Source: Rugamonas aquatica (GTDB taxonomy: Bacteria; Pseudomonadota; Gammaproteobacteria; Burkholderiales; Burkholderiaceae_D). From it: a stretch of 64,000 nucleotides of DNA. Below, in pieces: positions 44,636-53,018 of the stretch. The position numbers and the translations under genes were made by a program. The notes under the pieces are model-generated. The model was not told where the DNA came from and did not search any database. It worked only from the letters and a program-made list of their open reading frames with translations. The stretch is taken from the NCBI RefSeq assembly GCF_009380215.1, contig NZ_WHUG01000017.1, forward strand, positions 62,001 through 126,000, read 5' to 3'. How positions within the stretch are numbered: the first letter of the stretch is position 1; every line of letters starts with the position of its first letter.

Positions 44636-46354
44636 ATGAGACTAACCCGACTATTCACCATCGCCAGCGCCGTGCTGGCATTGCTGGTGTGCGGCATGCT
44701 GGGCCGTCTACTGTGGGGCGAATGGGAACACTACCGCGCCGCCGGCACCGGCCACCACACGCTGCAACTGATGCAGCGCGCCATGGTCGCCGCTGAAAAA
44801 CTCTCCTACGAACGAGGCCCGGTCAACGCCGTGCTGGGCGACCGCATGCCGGCCGATCCGGCGCGCCGCGCCCGGCTGCTGCGCGCCCGCGCCGACACCG
44901 ACCTGGCGCTGGACCAGCTGCGCCAGGACCTGTCCCAAGCATCCGGCCAGCCCTCTACCGCGCTGGCGCCGCTGTACGACGCGCTGGGCGCGGCCCGCCT
45001 GACGGTCGACCAGCTGGCCGCGCTGCCGCCGGCAGAACGCACGCCGGAACGATTGGACGCCGCCATCGAACGCATGTTCCAGCTGGTGCCGCTGGCGCTG
45101 AACACCGTGACCAGCTACACCCGCGCCTCGGAACAGGTGTATCCGCGCATCGCCCGCATCCTGATGAAGGCCCGCCTGACCGTCGAGCTGCGCGAGTTCG
45201 CCGGCCGTCTCGGCTCGGCGCTGACGGTGCCGCTGGCCGCTCCCCGGCCGCTGACCGAGGCCGACCACCAGCGCCTGCAATTCCTGCGCGGCCGCATCGA
45301 GCAGCTGCGCCAGCTGATCAAGATCCCCAGCAGCGACATCGACAGCGAGCCGCGCGTGCTGGCGGCGGTGGCGCGCATGGACGAGGTGTATTTCGCCGCC
45401 GGCCAGCGACTGGTGGCCGAAGTCGAGCAGGCCAGCCGCGCCGGCCGCGCCTACGGCATGGACACCGGCCAGTTCGCGCAGCGCTACGTGCCCTGCATGG
45501 CGCCCATCCTGGCGCTGCGCGACGTGCTGCTGCAGGAGGCGCAGACGCAGGCCCTGCAAGACTACGAGGCCGCGCGGCGCGAGCTGGTGCTGGCCCTGCT
45601 GGTGGGCGCCGCCATCCTGCTGGCGCTGACGCTGCTGCTGGCGATCGTGCGGCGGCGCGTGGTGGTGCCGCTGCTGCGCGCCACGCGCGCCGTGGTCCGG
45701 CTGGGCAACGGCGACTTTTCGATGCCGCCCAGCGGCGCCAGGCGCGACGACGAAATCGGCGACATGCTGCGCGCGCTGGCGACGCTGCGCGCCAACAGCA
45801 TGGATCGTCAACGGCTGGAGCAGGAACGCGTGCGCCTGATCGAGGAACTGAAGCTGCGCGCCGATACCGACTACCTGACCGGCATCCTGAACCGGCGCGC
45901 CTTCACGGCGGCCGGCAACCTGCGCCTGCGCGGCGCGCGCGAGCAGGACGAATCGCTGGCGGTGATCCTGTTCGATGTCGACCACTTCAAATCGGTCAAC
46001 GACTCCTACGGCCACGACGCCGGCGACCAGGTCTTGATACGCATCGCCGAGGTGGTGCGCGACAGCCTGCGCGACGGCGAGATCGTGGCGCGCTACGGCG
46101 GCGAGGAATTCGTGGTGATGCCCACCTACTGCGGGCTGGAGGCGGCGCGCGCGCTGGCCGAGCGGCTGCGCGCGGCGATCTCGCATGAGCCGCTGACGCT
46201 GGCCGACGGCCACATCCTGCGGGTCACGGCCAGCTTCGGCGTGGCGGTGGCGCACGGCCCGCACGCGGCGCTGGACGATCTGTTCCACGCCGCCGACCTG
46301 GCGCTGTACCGCGCCAAGCGCAACGGCCGCAACCGGGTCGAGAGTCAGGTTTAA
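44636..46354 (+). CDS. Membrane-bound GGDEF diguanylate cyclase with HAMP
   Basis: A 572-residue c-di-GMP synthase. Helix 1 at residues 5-26, a long periplasmic helical sensor, helix 2 LVLALLVGAAILLALTLLLAI, HAMP (VVPLLRATRAVVRLGNGDF) and a C-terminal GGDEF domain whose active-site motif is GGEEF at 488-492 with LFDVDHFKSVNDSYGHDAGD. The inhibitory site position reads RDGE instead of RxxD, so product inhibition is probably weak. The start at 44636 (MRLTRLFTIASAV) is the signal-anchor start; the frame is open further upstream. Monocistronic. Confidence 0.93.
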   Translation: MRLTRLFTIASAVLALLVCGMLGRLLWGEWEHYRAAGTGHHTLQLMQRAMVAAEKLSYERGPVNAVLGDRMPADPARRARLLRARADTDLALDQLRQDLSQASGQPSTALAPLYDALGAARLTVDQLAALPPAERTPERLDAAIERMFQLVPLALNTVTSYTRASEQVYPRIARILMKARLTVELREFAGRLGSALTVPLAAPRPLTEADHQRLQFLRGRIEQLRQLIKIPSSDIDSEPRVLAAVARMDEVYFAAGQRLVAEVEQASRAGRAYGMDTGQFAQRYVPCMAPILALRDVLLQEAQTQALQDYEAARRELVLALLVGAAILLALTLLLAIVRRRVVVPLLRATRAVVRLGNGDFSMPPSGARRDDEIGDMLRALATLRANSMDRQRLEQERVRLIEELKLRADTDYLTGILNRRAFTAAGNLRLRGAREQDESLAVILFDVDHFKSVNDSYGHDAGDQVLIRIAEVVRDSLRDGEIVARYGGEEFVVMPTYCGLEAARALAERLRAAISHEPLTLADGHILRVTASFGVAVAHGPHAALDDLFHAADLALYRAKRNGRNRVESQV

Positions 46355-46361
46355 ACCCGCG

Positions 46362-48329
46362 CTATCTGGCGGAGGCGTCGCCTGTCTGGGGCGCGCCGAT
46401 CTGGCGCGTCAGGAACGCGGCGGCGCGGTTCCAGAAACCGATACGGTTGGCTTCCATCGGCGTCTGCCTGTGCGGCTGGCCATAGCTGATGACCTCCGAC
46501 GCCGCATTGCCTTCCTTGAGCATGCCGGACAGCTGTTTTAAAAACCCGTCCGGTGCAAGCTCGTCGTCATCACCATACGCCAGCAAGGCTGCGCGGGTGA
46601 AGCGGGTGTCCGCGGACAGCAGCGGGGCCATCTCCACGTCCACCAGGCGATCCATCACCACGGCCGTCGGCGTCGCCGGCATGCCTTTCCAGTTTCGCGC
46701 CGCCATCAGCTTCGGATCGGCGATCGGCGACCAGCTGACGGCACATTTAAACAGGTCAGGCTTGCGCGCCAGCGCGGTCAAGGCCGCGTAGCCGCCATAC
46801 TTCGAGCCGGCCACGCAGATGCGCTTCGGATCGGCATAACCCTGGGCTGCGGCCCAGCGCGCACCGGCGGCGATATCGTCCTGCACGCCGCTGGCCCATT
46901 GCTTCCAGCCGGCCTTGAAATAGCGGTCGCCATAGCCGTAGGTGCCACGCGGCTCGGGCTGCAGCACCGCGAAGCCCTGCGCGGCGAGGAACTGGACTTG
47001 CGGATTCCAGGCATCGACCGTCACCCGCCACCACGGCGAACTCGCCAGCAGCACCACCATCGGCAACGGCTTTTTCTCCGCGTGCGCCGGCAGCGTCAGG
47101 TACGCGGACACGACGAAGCCGTCGGGCGCCGTGTATTGGATCCAGCTGCGCTGCCCCATGTCCCTGGCCTCGATCGCGGCGGCGGTTTGGCCTATGCGTG
47201 TGAGCTTGCCGCTGTCGGTATTGAGCAGGTAGTAAGCGCGCGGCACGCGGTTCGATTCCGCCTCGATCAGCACATAGGGCGTTTCGCTGGCCGCGCCACG
47301 CGACACGCGATTGGCGGTGTTGGGCAACAGGCGGTCCACCTGCTGCTGGATCGCCTTCATCCTGGCGTCGAACCAGATGGTGCTGGTGTTTTCCGATTGC
47401 AGGCGGTAGCCGGCGATACGGTTCTGGCACACGACAAAATGGCCGGTGATGTCGTAGCCCGGCGTGCTGATTAAAGGCTCCGGGCTGAGCGCCTTGGCGG
47501 CGAAGTCGTACTTGTAGATGCTGGTCTCGTCCTTGCCATTGCGCGCCGTGACGTACAGTTTATCGTTCAGATACAGCACGGGCAGCAAGGTGTCGTCCGC
47601 GCCGAGGGCGGGCGATGTCAGCTCATTCCACCGGCCTGCGTCATCCAGATGATAGGTGTGGTGGCGGCCGCCACGTATCGCGTACACCACGCGCAGTTTT
47701 CCGGCCTGGTCCACCAGCCAGGAAACCGTGCGGTCTCTTTGCAGCAGCGGCTCGGTCTTGTCGAAGGGGCCGAACAATTCCACCTTCTGGGAGCTGCGGG
47801 TGTTGAGGCGGCCCAGGATGTCCTGCTTCTCGAACTGGAGATTGATCAGCATCTCGTCCGGCCCCAGCGCGGCCGTCAACCGGCCGTCGTTGTTGCAGCT
47901 GTCGCTGGTATAAAACTCGGAAGTATCCGCGAACGGCATGGTCGATGGCACGGTTTCCGTGACCGCCTTCAGCGCGCCGCCATCCCGGTCGACGGCATAC
48001 ACGCCCGGGCCGCCGACCGCGCCGTTTTGACCGACATTGTTCAAGATGATCGCCAGCCGCTGGTCGCTCAGCCAACGCGCGTAGGTGACGTCGGCATTGG
48101 AGAAGGCGGCCACCGGCGTGGTCTTCATGGTTTCGACGCTGATGGTGGCCAGCACGGCGCGGCCGCTGTCGGACTTCAGCAGCACCGCCACATAGCGCCC
48201 GCTGGGCGATACCGCCGCATCGAACATGGCGGGGTCGCCGAAGTAAGGCGCGGCATCCAGCGGCGCCCCGATTGCATGGGCGGTACAACTTAACAACAGA
48301 GCTTGCAGCAAAAGTCTGATTTTCAGCAT
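46362..48329 (-). CDS. Exported S9 prolyl-oligopeptidase-family protein lacking the nucleophile Ser
   Basis: A 655-residue protein: signal peptide (MLKIRLLLQALLLSCTAHA), N-terminal beta-propeller (about 30-380, with SPSGRYVAVLLKSD, LSDQRLAIILNN) and a C-terminal alpha/beta-hydrolase domain. In S9 enzymes the nucleophile elbow is GxSxGG; here the segment reads G508-S509-K510-Y-G-G, so the nucleophile position is Lys510 and Ser is displaced by one. The Asp (LAYGDDDELAPDG) and His (GQPHRQTP) positions remain. It may be a pseudo-peptidase or use a shifted nucleophile. Last of three genes; 33 nt behind the serine hydrolase. Confidence 0.87.
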   Translation of the reverse strand: MLKIRLLLQALLLSCTAHAIGAPLDAAPYFGDPAMFDAAVSPSGRYVAVLLKSDSGRAVLATISVETMKTTPVAAFSNADVTYARWLSDQRLAIILNNVGQNGAVGGPGVYAVDRDGGALKAVTETVPSTMPFADTSEFYTSDSCNNDGRLTAALGPDEMLINLQFEKQDILGRLNTRSSQKVELFGPFDKTEPLLQRDRTVSWLVDQAGKLRVVYAIRGGRHHTYHLDDAGRWNELTSPALGADDTLLPVLYLNDKLYVTARNGKDETSIYKYDFAAKALSPEPLISTPGYDITGHFVVCQNRIAGYRLQSENTSTIWFDARMKAIQQQVDRLLPNTANRVSRGAASETPYVLIEAESNRVPRAYYLLNTDSGKLTRIGQTAAAIEARDMGQRSWIQYTAPDGFVVSAYLTLPAHAEKKPLPMVVLLASSPWWRVTVDAWNPQVQFLAAQGFAVLQPEPRGTYGYGDRYFKAGWKQWASGVQDDIAAGARWAAAQGYADPKRICVAGSKYGGYAALTALARKPDLFKCAVSWSPIADPKLMAARNWKGMPATPTAVVMDRLVDVEMAPLLSADTRFTRAALLAYGDDDELAPDGFLKQLSGMLKEGNAASEVISYGQPHRQTPMEANRIGFWNRAAAFLTRQIGAPQTGDASAR

Positions 48330-48362
48330 GTACGGCTTTCCAAAGAATTGAGCAAGCAGCGC

Positions 48363-49952
48363 TTACTTGGACGTCTTGTCGGACTTGGGCGGCTTGGCCG
48401 GCGTGAAGTTCAGGTCGCGGAAGTCGTAGCTGAAGTCCGTCTCCATCGACACCGGCGCCATCTTCATGCGCTCGATGCTGGCGTCCGGGTTCAGCGCGAA
48501 GGTCACGTAGGCGTCGGCGTTGAAGTTGCGCTCCTTCCAGCGGACGATGAAGGTGTCGTGCTGGAAGTGTTCCAGCTCGCCCGTCAGGTCCGGCGTGCGG
48601 GTGAAGCTCATGATGTGCTTCTTGCCCTCGGCGCGTATCGTCACCTTGCCGTACCACGGGTCTTCGTACTCGCCGTCGTAGGCCGTCAGCGGCAGCGATG
48701 GCGTCGACTTGGCGGTGCGCGCGCCGGACTCCTTGCCCTGGCGCTCCTGCTCCTCCCTGTGCGACGCCGCTTCCTGGTCGGCGTACAGCTGTATCCAGTC
48801 GCTGGCCGGCACGTTCAGGTACTGGTCGAGGATGCGCCAGTACAGCGACGCCATCGCCGGGCTGTTCTCGGCATTGGTCAGGATGGCGATGCCCAGCTTC
48901 TCTTCCGGCACCATCAGCACGGTCGAATAGAAGCCCTGCAACGCGCCGCCGTGCATGGCGATCTTGCGGCCCTTGTAGTCGCGCAGGCTGAAGCCCAGGC
49001 CATAGGCCGAGAAGTTCGGCTTGGTCGCGGCCAGCGCCGGCTTGGGTTCGCGAATGCGCATCGGCGTCTGCTCGGACCACATCTCGGCCAGCTGCTTGGC
49101 GCTGATCAGTTGCGTGCCGTTTTCCAGCTTGCCGCCGTTAAGCAGCATGTTCATCCAGCGCGCGATGTCCTCGGCGCTGGTGTTGATGCCGACCGCGCCC
49201 ACCGCGTTCTCCACCGGCATGGGCTTGACCACCGCCGCCTTGTCGTTGATCTTGCTGTGCGGCGCGGAGTAGTCGCCGCTGGCGAGCATCGCGGCCACGC
49301 TGGTGGTGGTGCCGTTCATGCCCAGCGGCGCCAGGATGCGCTCTTGTACGGCCGCGCCCCACGGCTTGCCGGCCTTGGCGGCGATGATCTTGCCGGCCAC
49401 GATGTAGAGCAGGTTGTCGTAGGCGTAGCTGTTGCGGAAGCTGGTGGCCGGCTTCACGTAGCGCAGCCGCGCGATGATTTCATCGGTGCTGAAACTGGTG
49501 GTCGGCCACCACAGCAGATCGCCCGCGCCCAGACCCAGGCCGCTGCGGTGCGTCAGCAGATCGCGCACCGTCATCGCGCCGGTGACGTAGGAGTCGAACA
49601 TCTGGAAGTCCGGCAGGTGCTTGGTGACGGGATCGTCCCAGGCGATCTTGCCTTCGTCGACCAGCATCGCCAGCGCGGCGGCGGTGAAGGCCTTGGAGTT
49701 GGAGGCCACTTCGAACAGCGTCTTGCCATCCACCGGCGCCGGGTCGCCCAGCTTGCGCACGCCGTAGCCGTTGGCGGCGATGACCTTGCCATCCTTGACG
49801 ATGGCGATCGCCATGCCGGGCACGTCGAAGGTCTTCAAGGCCAGCTTGACGTCGGCGTCGAGGTTGTAGGCCGGCGCGGCGGCCAGCGCCGGCATGGATA
49901 CCGCCAGCACCAGCAGCGCCGCAGCAAAATTACGGGAGAATTTCATCATCAT
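48363..49952 (-). CDS. Exported beta-lactamase-fold serine hydrolase with DUF3471 domain
   Basis: A 529-residue class C beta-lactamase/D-aminopeptidase-fold enzyme. Signal peptide at residues 1-26 (FAAALLVLAVSMPALAAAP). Active-site motifs are S84-N-S-K87 (FEVASNSKAF), Tyr-x-Asn in SYAYDNLLY and HGG (MHGGALQGF). The C-terminal part (LPLTAYDGEYEDPWYGKVTI) matches DUF3471, common in exported esterases/amidases of this family. Its ATG overlaps the stop of the M1 aminopeptidase by one base (TAATG), so translation is coupled. Substrate unknown; peptide or D-amino-acid amides are plausible. Confidence 0.9.
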   Translation of the reverse strand: MMMKFSRNFAAALLVLAVSMPALAAAPAYNLDADVKLALKTFDVPGMAIAIVKDGKVIAANGYGVRKLGDPAPVDGKTLFEVASNSKAFTAAALAMLVDEGKIAWDDPVTKHLPDFQMFDSYVTGAMTVRDLLTHRSGLGLGAGDLLWWPTTSFSTDEIIARLRYVKPATSFRNSYAYDNLLYIVAGKIIAAKAGKPWGAAVQERILAPLGMNGTTTSVAAMLASGDYSAPHSKINDKAAVVKPMPVENAVGAVGINTSAEDIARWMNMLLNGGKLENGTQLISAKQLAEMWSEQTPMRIREPKPALAATKPNFSAYGLGFSLRDYKGRKIAMHGGALQGFYSTVLMVPEEKLGIAILTNAENSPAMASLYWRILDQYLNVPASDWIQLYADQEAASHREEQERQGKESGARTAKSTPSLPLTAYDGEYEDPWYGKVTIRAEGKKHIMSFTRTPDLTGELEHFQHDTFIVRWKERNFNADAYVTFALNPDASIERMKMAPVSMETDFSYDFRDLNFTPAKPPKSDKTSK

Positions 49953-51796
49953 TATTTTTTAAATTGTTTATCGACCGAGCCTTGCGTGACCGGATGATAG
50001 TGTTCGCGCGCCTTGGCGTAAACCGATTTGGCCCATTCCTTTTCGGCCGGGTTTTTCAGCAGCGCGGTGTACAGCGGCACCACGAACTTCTGGCGGCCGA
50101 CGCTCATCAGGAAGGCGTTGAGCGGCTCGCGCACGCTGTAGCCGGCTTTGATGGAAGCCAGGTAGAAGCGGTAGGCGATTTCGTTGTTGCCGCTTTTGCC
50201 CAGCGCGAAAGCCTGGTCCAGCTCCTGCATCTGCGCGGCGCCGGCCTTGCCGTCGATATCGTTCAGGAAGTGCATCCACTCCAGCGCGATCCAGTTCTTG
50301 CCGTTCAAGTCCTTGGTCGGCAGCTCGCCCTTCAGCCATGCGGTGCGCTGCGCGTCCAGCGCCGCCAGGCGCGGCGAGGCCGCGTGCTTGGCGCTGGCCG
50401 GAATGCCGGCGCCGTACAGCCACTCGTCCAGCTCCGCCTGCGACATCACTTCCGGCCGCGCATCCAGCAGGTTCTTCTTCAGGTAGGCCACGAATTCGTC
50501 GGTGGTGGCCGACTTGAACGCGTGCTGGTCGAACCAGCCGCGCAGGAAGGGATCGAAGGTCTCGCGGCCGGCGCGCTGCTCCAATGTGCGCAGCAGCCAC
50601 GCGCCTTTCGGATAGACCAGGCCACTGTCGGTGTAGCCGGCGGCGCTGGTGTCGGCGTCGCGCGTGACGAGGGCCTGCTTGGCCGCGGGGATGGACGGCA
50701 GCGACGCCAGCGCCTCTTCCTGCTCGACCTGCAGGTTCATCTCCGCCACTTCCTCGCCGTACAGCTTCTCGACGATGCGGGTGGTGACGTAGGTGGTGAA
50801 GCCTTCGTTGAGCCAGAAGTGCTTCCACGAGGCGTTGGTCACCAGATTGCCGGACCACGAGTGCGCCAGTTCATGCGCGATCAGGTCGACCAGGCTGCGG
50901 TCGCCCGCGATCATGGTCGGCGTGAGGAAGGTCAGGCGCGGGTTCTCCATGCCGCCGATAGGGAACGACGGCGGCAGCACGATCATGTCGTAGCGCTCCC
51001 ACCGGTATGGACCATACAGGCCTTCGGCGGCGCTGATCATTTTCTCGGTGTCGGCCAGCTCGTAGGCGGCGGCCTCGATGCGCGCCGGTTCGGCGTAGAC
51101 GGCGGAGCGCGGGCCGAGGTTGCGCACGTCGATCTCGCCGATGGCGATCGCCAGCAGGTAGGATGGAATCGGCTGCGCCATCTTGAATTTCCAGCCGCCG
51201 GCGCCGGTCGATTGCTGGTCGTTCTCGGCGCTCATCACCACGCGCATGCCGGTCGGCGCTTCGATGCGGGCGCTGTAGGTGAAGCGCACGGCAGGCGTGT
51301 CCTGCACCGGCGCCCACGAGCGGGCGTTGATTTCCTCGGACTGGCTGAACATGAACGGACGCTTGCCGGACATGGTCTGCTGCGGCGACATCCATTGCAG
51401 CGCGGCGGCCGACGGCGCGGTGCGGTAGTACACGCGCACCTTCTGCGGCTGGAACGGCAGCGCGATGCGCAGCGCCCGGCCCTTCTCGGCATCGAGCTTG
51501 TCGAGCATGAAGGAGGCGGCGCTCCAGCGGCCGTTCGGGTTCAGCACCTGCACCTTGGCGATATTGAGTTCGTTCGTATCCAGCACCAGCGTGCGGGCCG
51601 ACTTGTCGATCCAGTTCAACGTCAGCTCGGCGTAGCCGGCCAGGGTCTTGTGGCCGAAATCGGCCTTCAGGTCCAGATACAGGTCGCTGGTGCGCACCTG
51701 GTCGTAGCGGGCGTAGCTCAAGGGGTCGGCATGGGCGACGCCCAGCGCAGCGAGGGCGGACAGGACGAAGGCGGACAGTGTTTTCTTGATAGGCAT
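49952..51796 (-). CDS. Exported M1-family zinc aminopeptidase
   Basis: A 614-residue M1 metallopeptidase. Signal peptide MPIKKTLSAFVLSALAALG to AHA. Substrate motif GGMENPRLTF (variant of GAMEN), zinc motif H308-E309-L-A-H312 with third ligand Glu331 in WLNEGFTTYV, 18 residues on, as in the leukotriene A4 hydrolase branch. The C-terminal helical repeat domain (LDAQRTAWLKGELPTKDLNG, LGKSGNNEIAYRFYLASIKA) matches that branch as well. Start chosen at 51796 because the signal peptide begins there. First gene of the three-hydrolase operon, divergent from the manganese riboswitch. Confidence 0.94.
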   Translation of the reverse strand: MPIKKTLSAFVLSALAALGVAHADPLSYARYDQVRTSDLYLDLKADFGHKTLAGYAELTLNWIDKSARTLVLDTNELNIAKVQVLNPNGRWSAASFMLDKLDAEKGRALRIALPFQPQKVRVYYRTAPSAAALQWMSPQQTMSGKRPFMFSQSEEINARSWAPVQDTPAVRFTYSARIEAPTGMRVVMSAENDQQSTGAGGWKFKMAQPIPSYLLAIAIGEIDVRNLGPRSAVYAEPARIEAAAYELADTEKMISAAEGLYGPYRWERYDMIVLPPSFPIGGMENPRLTFLTPTMIAGDRSLVDLIAHELAHSWSGNLVTNASWKHFWLNEGFTTYVTTRIVEKLYGEEVAEMNLQVEQEEALASLPSIPAAKQALVTRDADTSAAGYTDSGLVYPKGAWLLRTLEQRAGRETFDPFLRGWFDQHAFKSATTDEFVAYLKKNLLDARPEVMSQAELDEWLYGAGIPASAKHAASPRLAALDAQRTAWLKGELPTKDLNGKNWIALEWMHFLNDIDGKAGAAQMQELDQAFALGKSGNNEIAYRFYLASIKAGYSVREPLNAFLMSVGRQKFVVPLYTALLKNPAEKEWAKSVYAKAREHYHPVTQGSVDKQFKK

Positions 51797-51833
51797 GGTG
51801 ATCTTTTCAATAAGGTCTGGAGCGCGAAGCAGA

Positions 51834-51882
51834 ATAGCATAGCCATGTATCGAAGATGTGTACATGCGCGTGGCTATGCTAT
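51834..51882. promoter_or_regulatory. Nested palindrome in the divergent manganese promoter region
   Basis: Perfect 12-bp arms ATAGCATAGCCA (51834-51845) and TGGCTATGCTAT (51871-51882), enclosing a second pair CATGTA (51844-51849) and TACATG (51861-51866). It lies just upstream of the riboswitch and 38 nt upstream of the M1 gene start. The cores CATAGC and GCTATG resemble MntR half-sites, but the distance between them is much larger than in a known MntR box. Candidate operator for one or both divergent units. Confidence 0.55.
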
Positions 51883-51895
51883 CATTCGGGCCGTA

Positions 51896-52000
51896 AGTGG
51901 GGAGTAGTCGGCTTGCGCCACCCCGGCGCAAGAACCTGTGTCAACATAATCGGTCCGCAGACCGTGGTGCAGGTGGTTGAAAAACTTGACGAGACCATGA
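51896..52000 (+). promoter_or_regulatory. yybP-ykoY manganese riboswitch
   Basis: Mn2+-sensing RNA aptamer. The conserved 5' strand GGGGAGTAG (about 51898-51906), the internal AACCTGTGTCAACAT-type element (51932-51946) and the closing TTGACGAGACC (51985-51995) match the yybP-ykoY consensus, and helices pair in the expected order. It precedes a GDT1-family manganese exporter, the classical target. Downstream an 8-bp stem GGGCCGGA/TCCGGCCC (52019-52026 with 52055-52062) may be part of the expression platform. High manganese should turn the exporter on. Confidence 0.88.
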
Positions 52001-52082
52001 TCGAGGTGCGGCCATGATGGGCCGGAGTCGCGCCTGGATCATTGGTTAATCGTTTCCGGCCCGCGTACTACATACAAAACCC

Positions 52083-52658
52083 ATGGAAGCCTTCTTCGTC
52101 TCTACCGGCATCGTCGCCCTCGCTGAAATCGGCGACAAAACCCAGCTGCTCGCCTTCTGCCTGGCCGCCAAGTTCCGCCGCCCGCTGCCCATCGTCGCCG
52201 CGATTTTCGTCGCCACCATCGCCAACCACGCGTTTGCCGCCGCCGTCGGCACCTGGATCACCAGCCTGCTCGGGCCGGACATCCTGCGCTGGGTATTGGG
52301 CGTGTCCTTCCTGGCGATGGCCGCCTGGACGCTGGTGCCGGACAAGATCGATGAAGGCGACATGCCGCTGGCGAAATACGGCGTGTTCCTGACCACGCTG
52401 ATCGCCTTCTTCGCCGCCGAGATGGGCGACAAGACGCAGGTGGCCACGGTGGCGCTGGCGGCCCGCTACGACAGCCTGGTGGCCGTGGTCTGCGGCACCA
52501 CCTTCGGCATGATGCTGGCCAACGTGCCGGCGGTCTACCTGGGCGACAAGATCGCCAACCGCGTCTCGCTCAAGCTGGTGCACGGCATCGCCGCGCTGGT
52601 GTTCGCGGTGCTGGGCGTGGCCACGCTGCTGGGCGCGGGCGCCAGCCTCGGCGTGTAA
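52083..52658 (+). CDS. GDT1/TMEM165-family manganese exporter
   Basis: A 191-residue inner-membrane cation exporter with six predicted helices and the twin signature E-x-G-D-K-T-Q: LAEIGDKTQLLAF near residue 13 and AAEMGDKTQVATV near 115, the metal-binding motifs of the MneA/GDT1 family. Placement after a manganese riboswitch supports Mn2+ efflux. No Shine-Dalgarno is visible before the ATG, so initiation may depend on riboswitch structure. Single gene. Confidence 0.93.
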   Translation: MEAFFVSTGIVALAEIGDKTQLLAFCLAAKFRRPLPIVAAIFVATIANHAFAAAVGTWITSLLGPDILRWVLGVSFLAMAAWTLVPDKIDEGDMPLAKYGVFLTTLIAFFAAEMGDKTQVATVALAARYDSLVAVVCGTTFGMMLANVPAVYLGDKIANRVSLKLVHGIAALVFAVLGVATLLGAGASLGV

Positions 52659-52757
52659 GGTCAACCACTTTATGTTCCGCTCCGTGTGTTACCGCACGGA
52701 TGCGGAGAAATTAACAATCTATTATACTTGCCACTTGAGTATTAACAGAGGCAGGGA

Positions 52758-53012
52758 ATGCGATTGATGAGCAAGATAGCGGCGCTGTTATTGAGCGCCT
52801 GCGCAGTGAGCGTTCAAGTATATGCCGCCGAAGCGGCGCCGGCGGCCGCACATGCCGCCAGCACCGTGCAGACGGTTAAACCGGCGGCCGGCAAAGCCAA
52901 CATGGTGTCGGTGCCGGAACCGGTGAGCTACAAGCTGATACTGCTCGGCATAGCGGTGCTGCTGCTGTTCGCGCGGACCGGAAAAAAACGCGAACAGCCT
53001 TGGACCAAATAA
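52758..53012 (+). CDS. Small exported PEP-CTERM-like protein
   Basis: An 84-residue protein: signal peptide (MRLMSKIAALLLSACAVSVQ to YAAEA), an Ala-rich mature part of only about 30 residues, then VPEPVSYKLILLGIAVLLLF followed by ARTGKKREQ. The PEP box, hydrophobic helix and basic tail are the architecture of an exosortase (PEP-CTERM) sorting signal. Almost nothing remains after processing, so it may be a marker or a structural peptide. AGGCAGGG precedes the ATG. Convergent with the PHP gene, 6 nt away. Confidence 0.75.
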   Translation: MRLMSKIAALLLSACAVSVQVYAAEAAPAAAHAASTVQTVKPAAGKANMVSVPEPVSYKLILLGIAVLLLFARTGKKREQPWTK

Positions 53013-53018
53013 ACGGCC

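Noticed and set aside
52681..52700. Hairpin after the manganese exporter as terminator
   Set aside because: No T-run follows; stem contains a mismatch. Possibly structure only.
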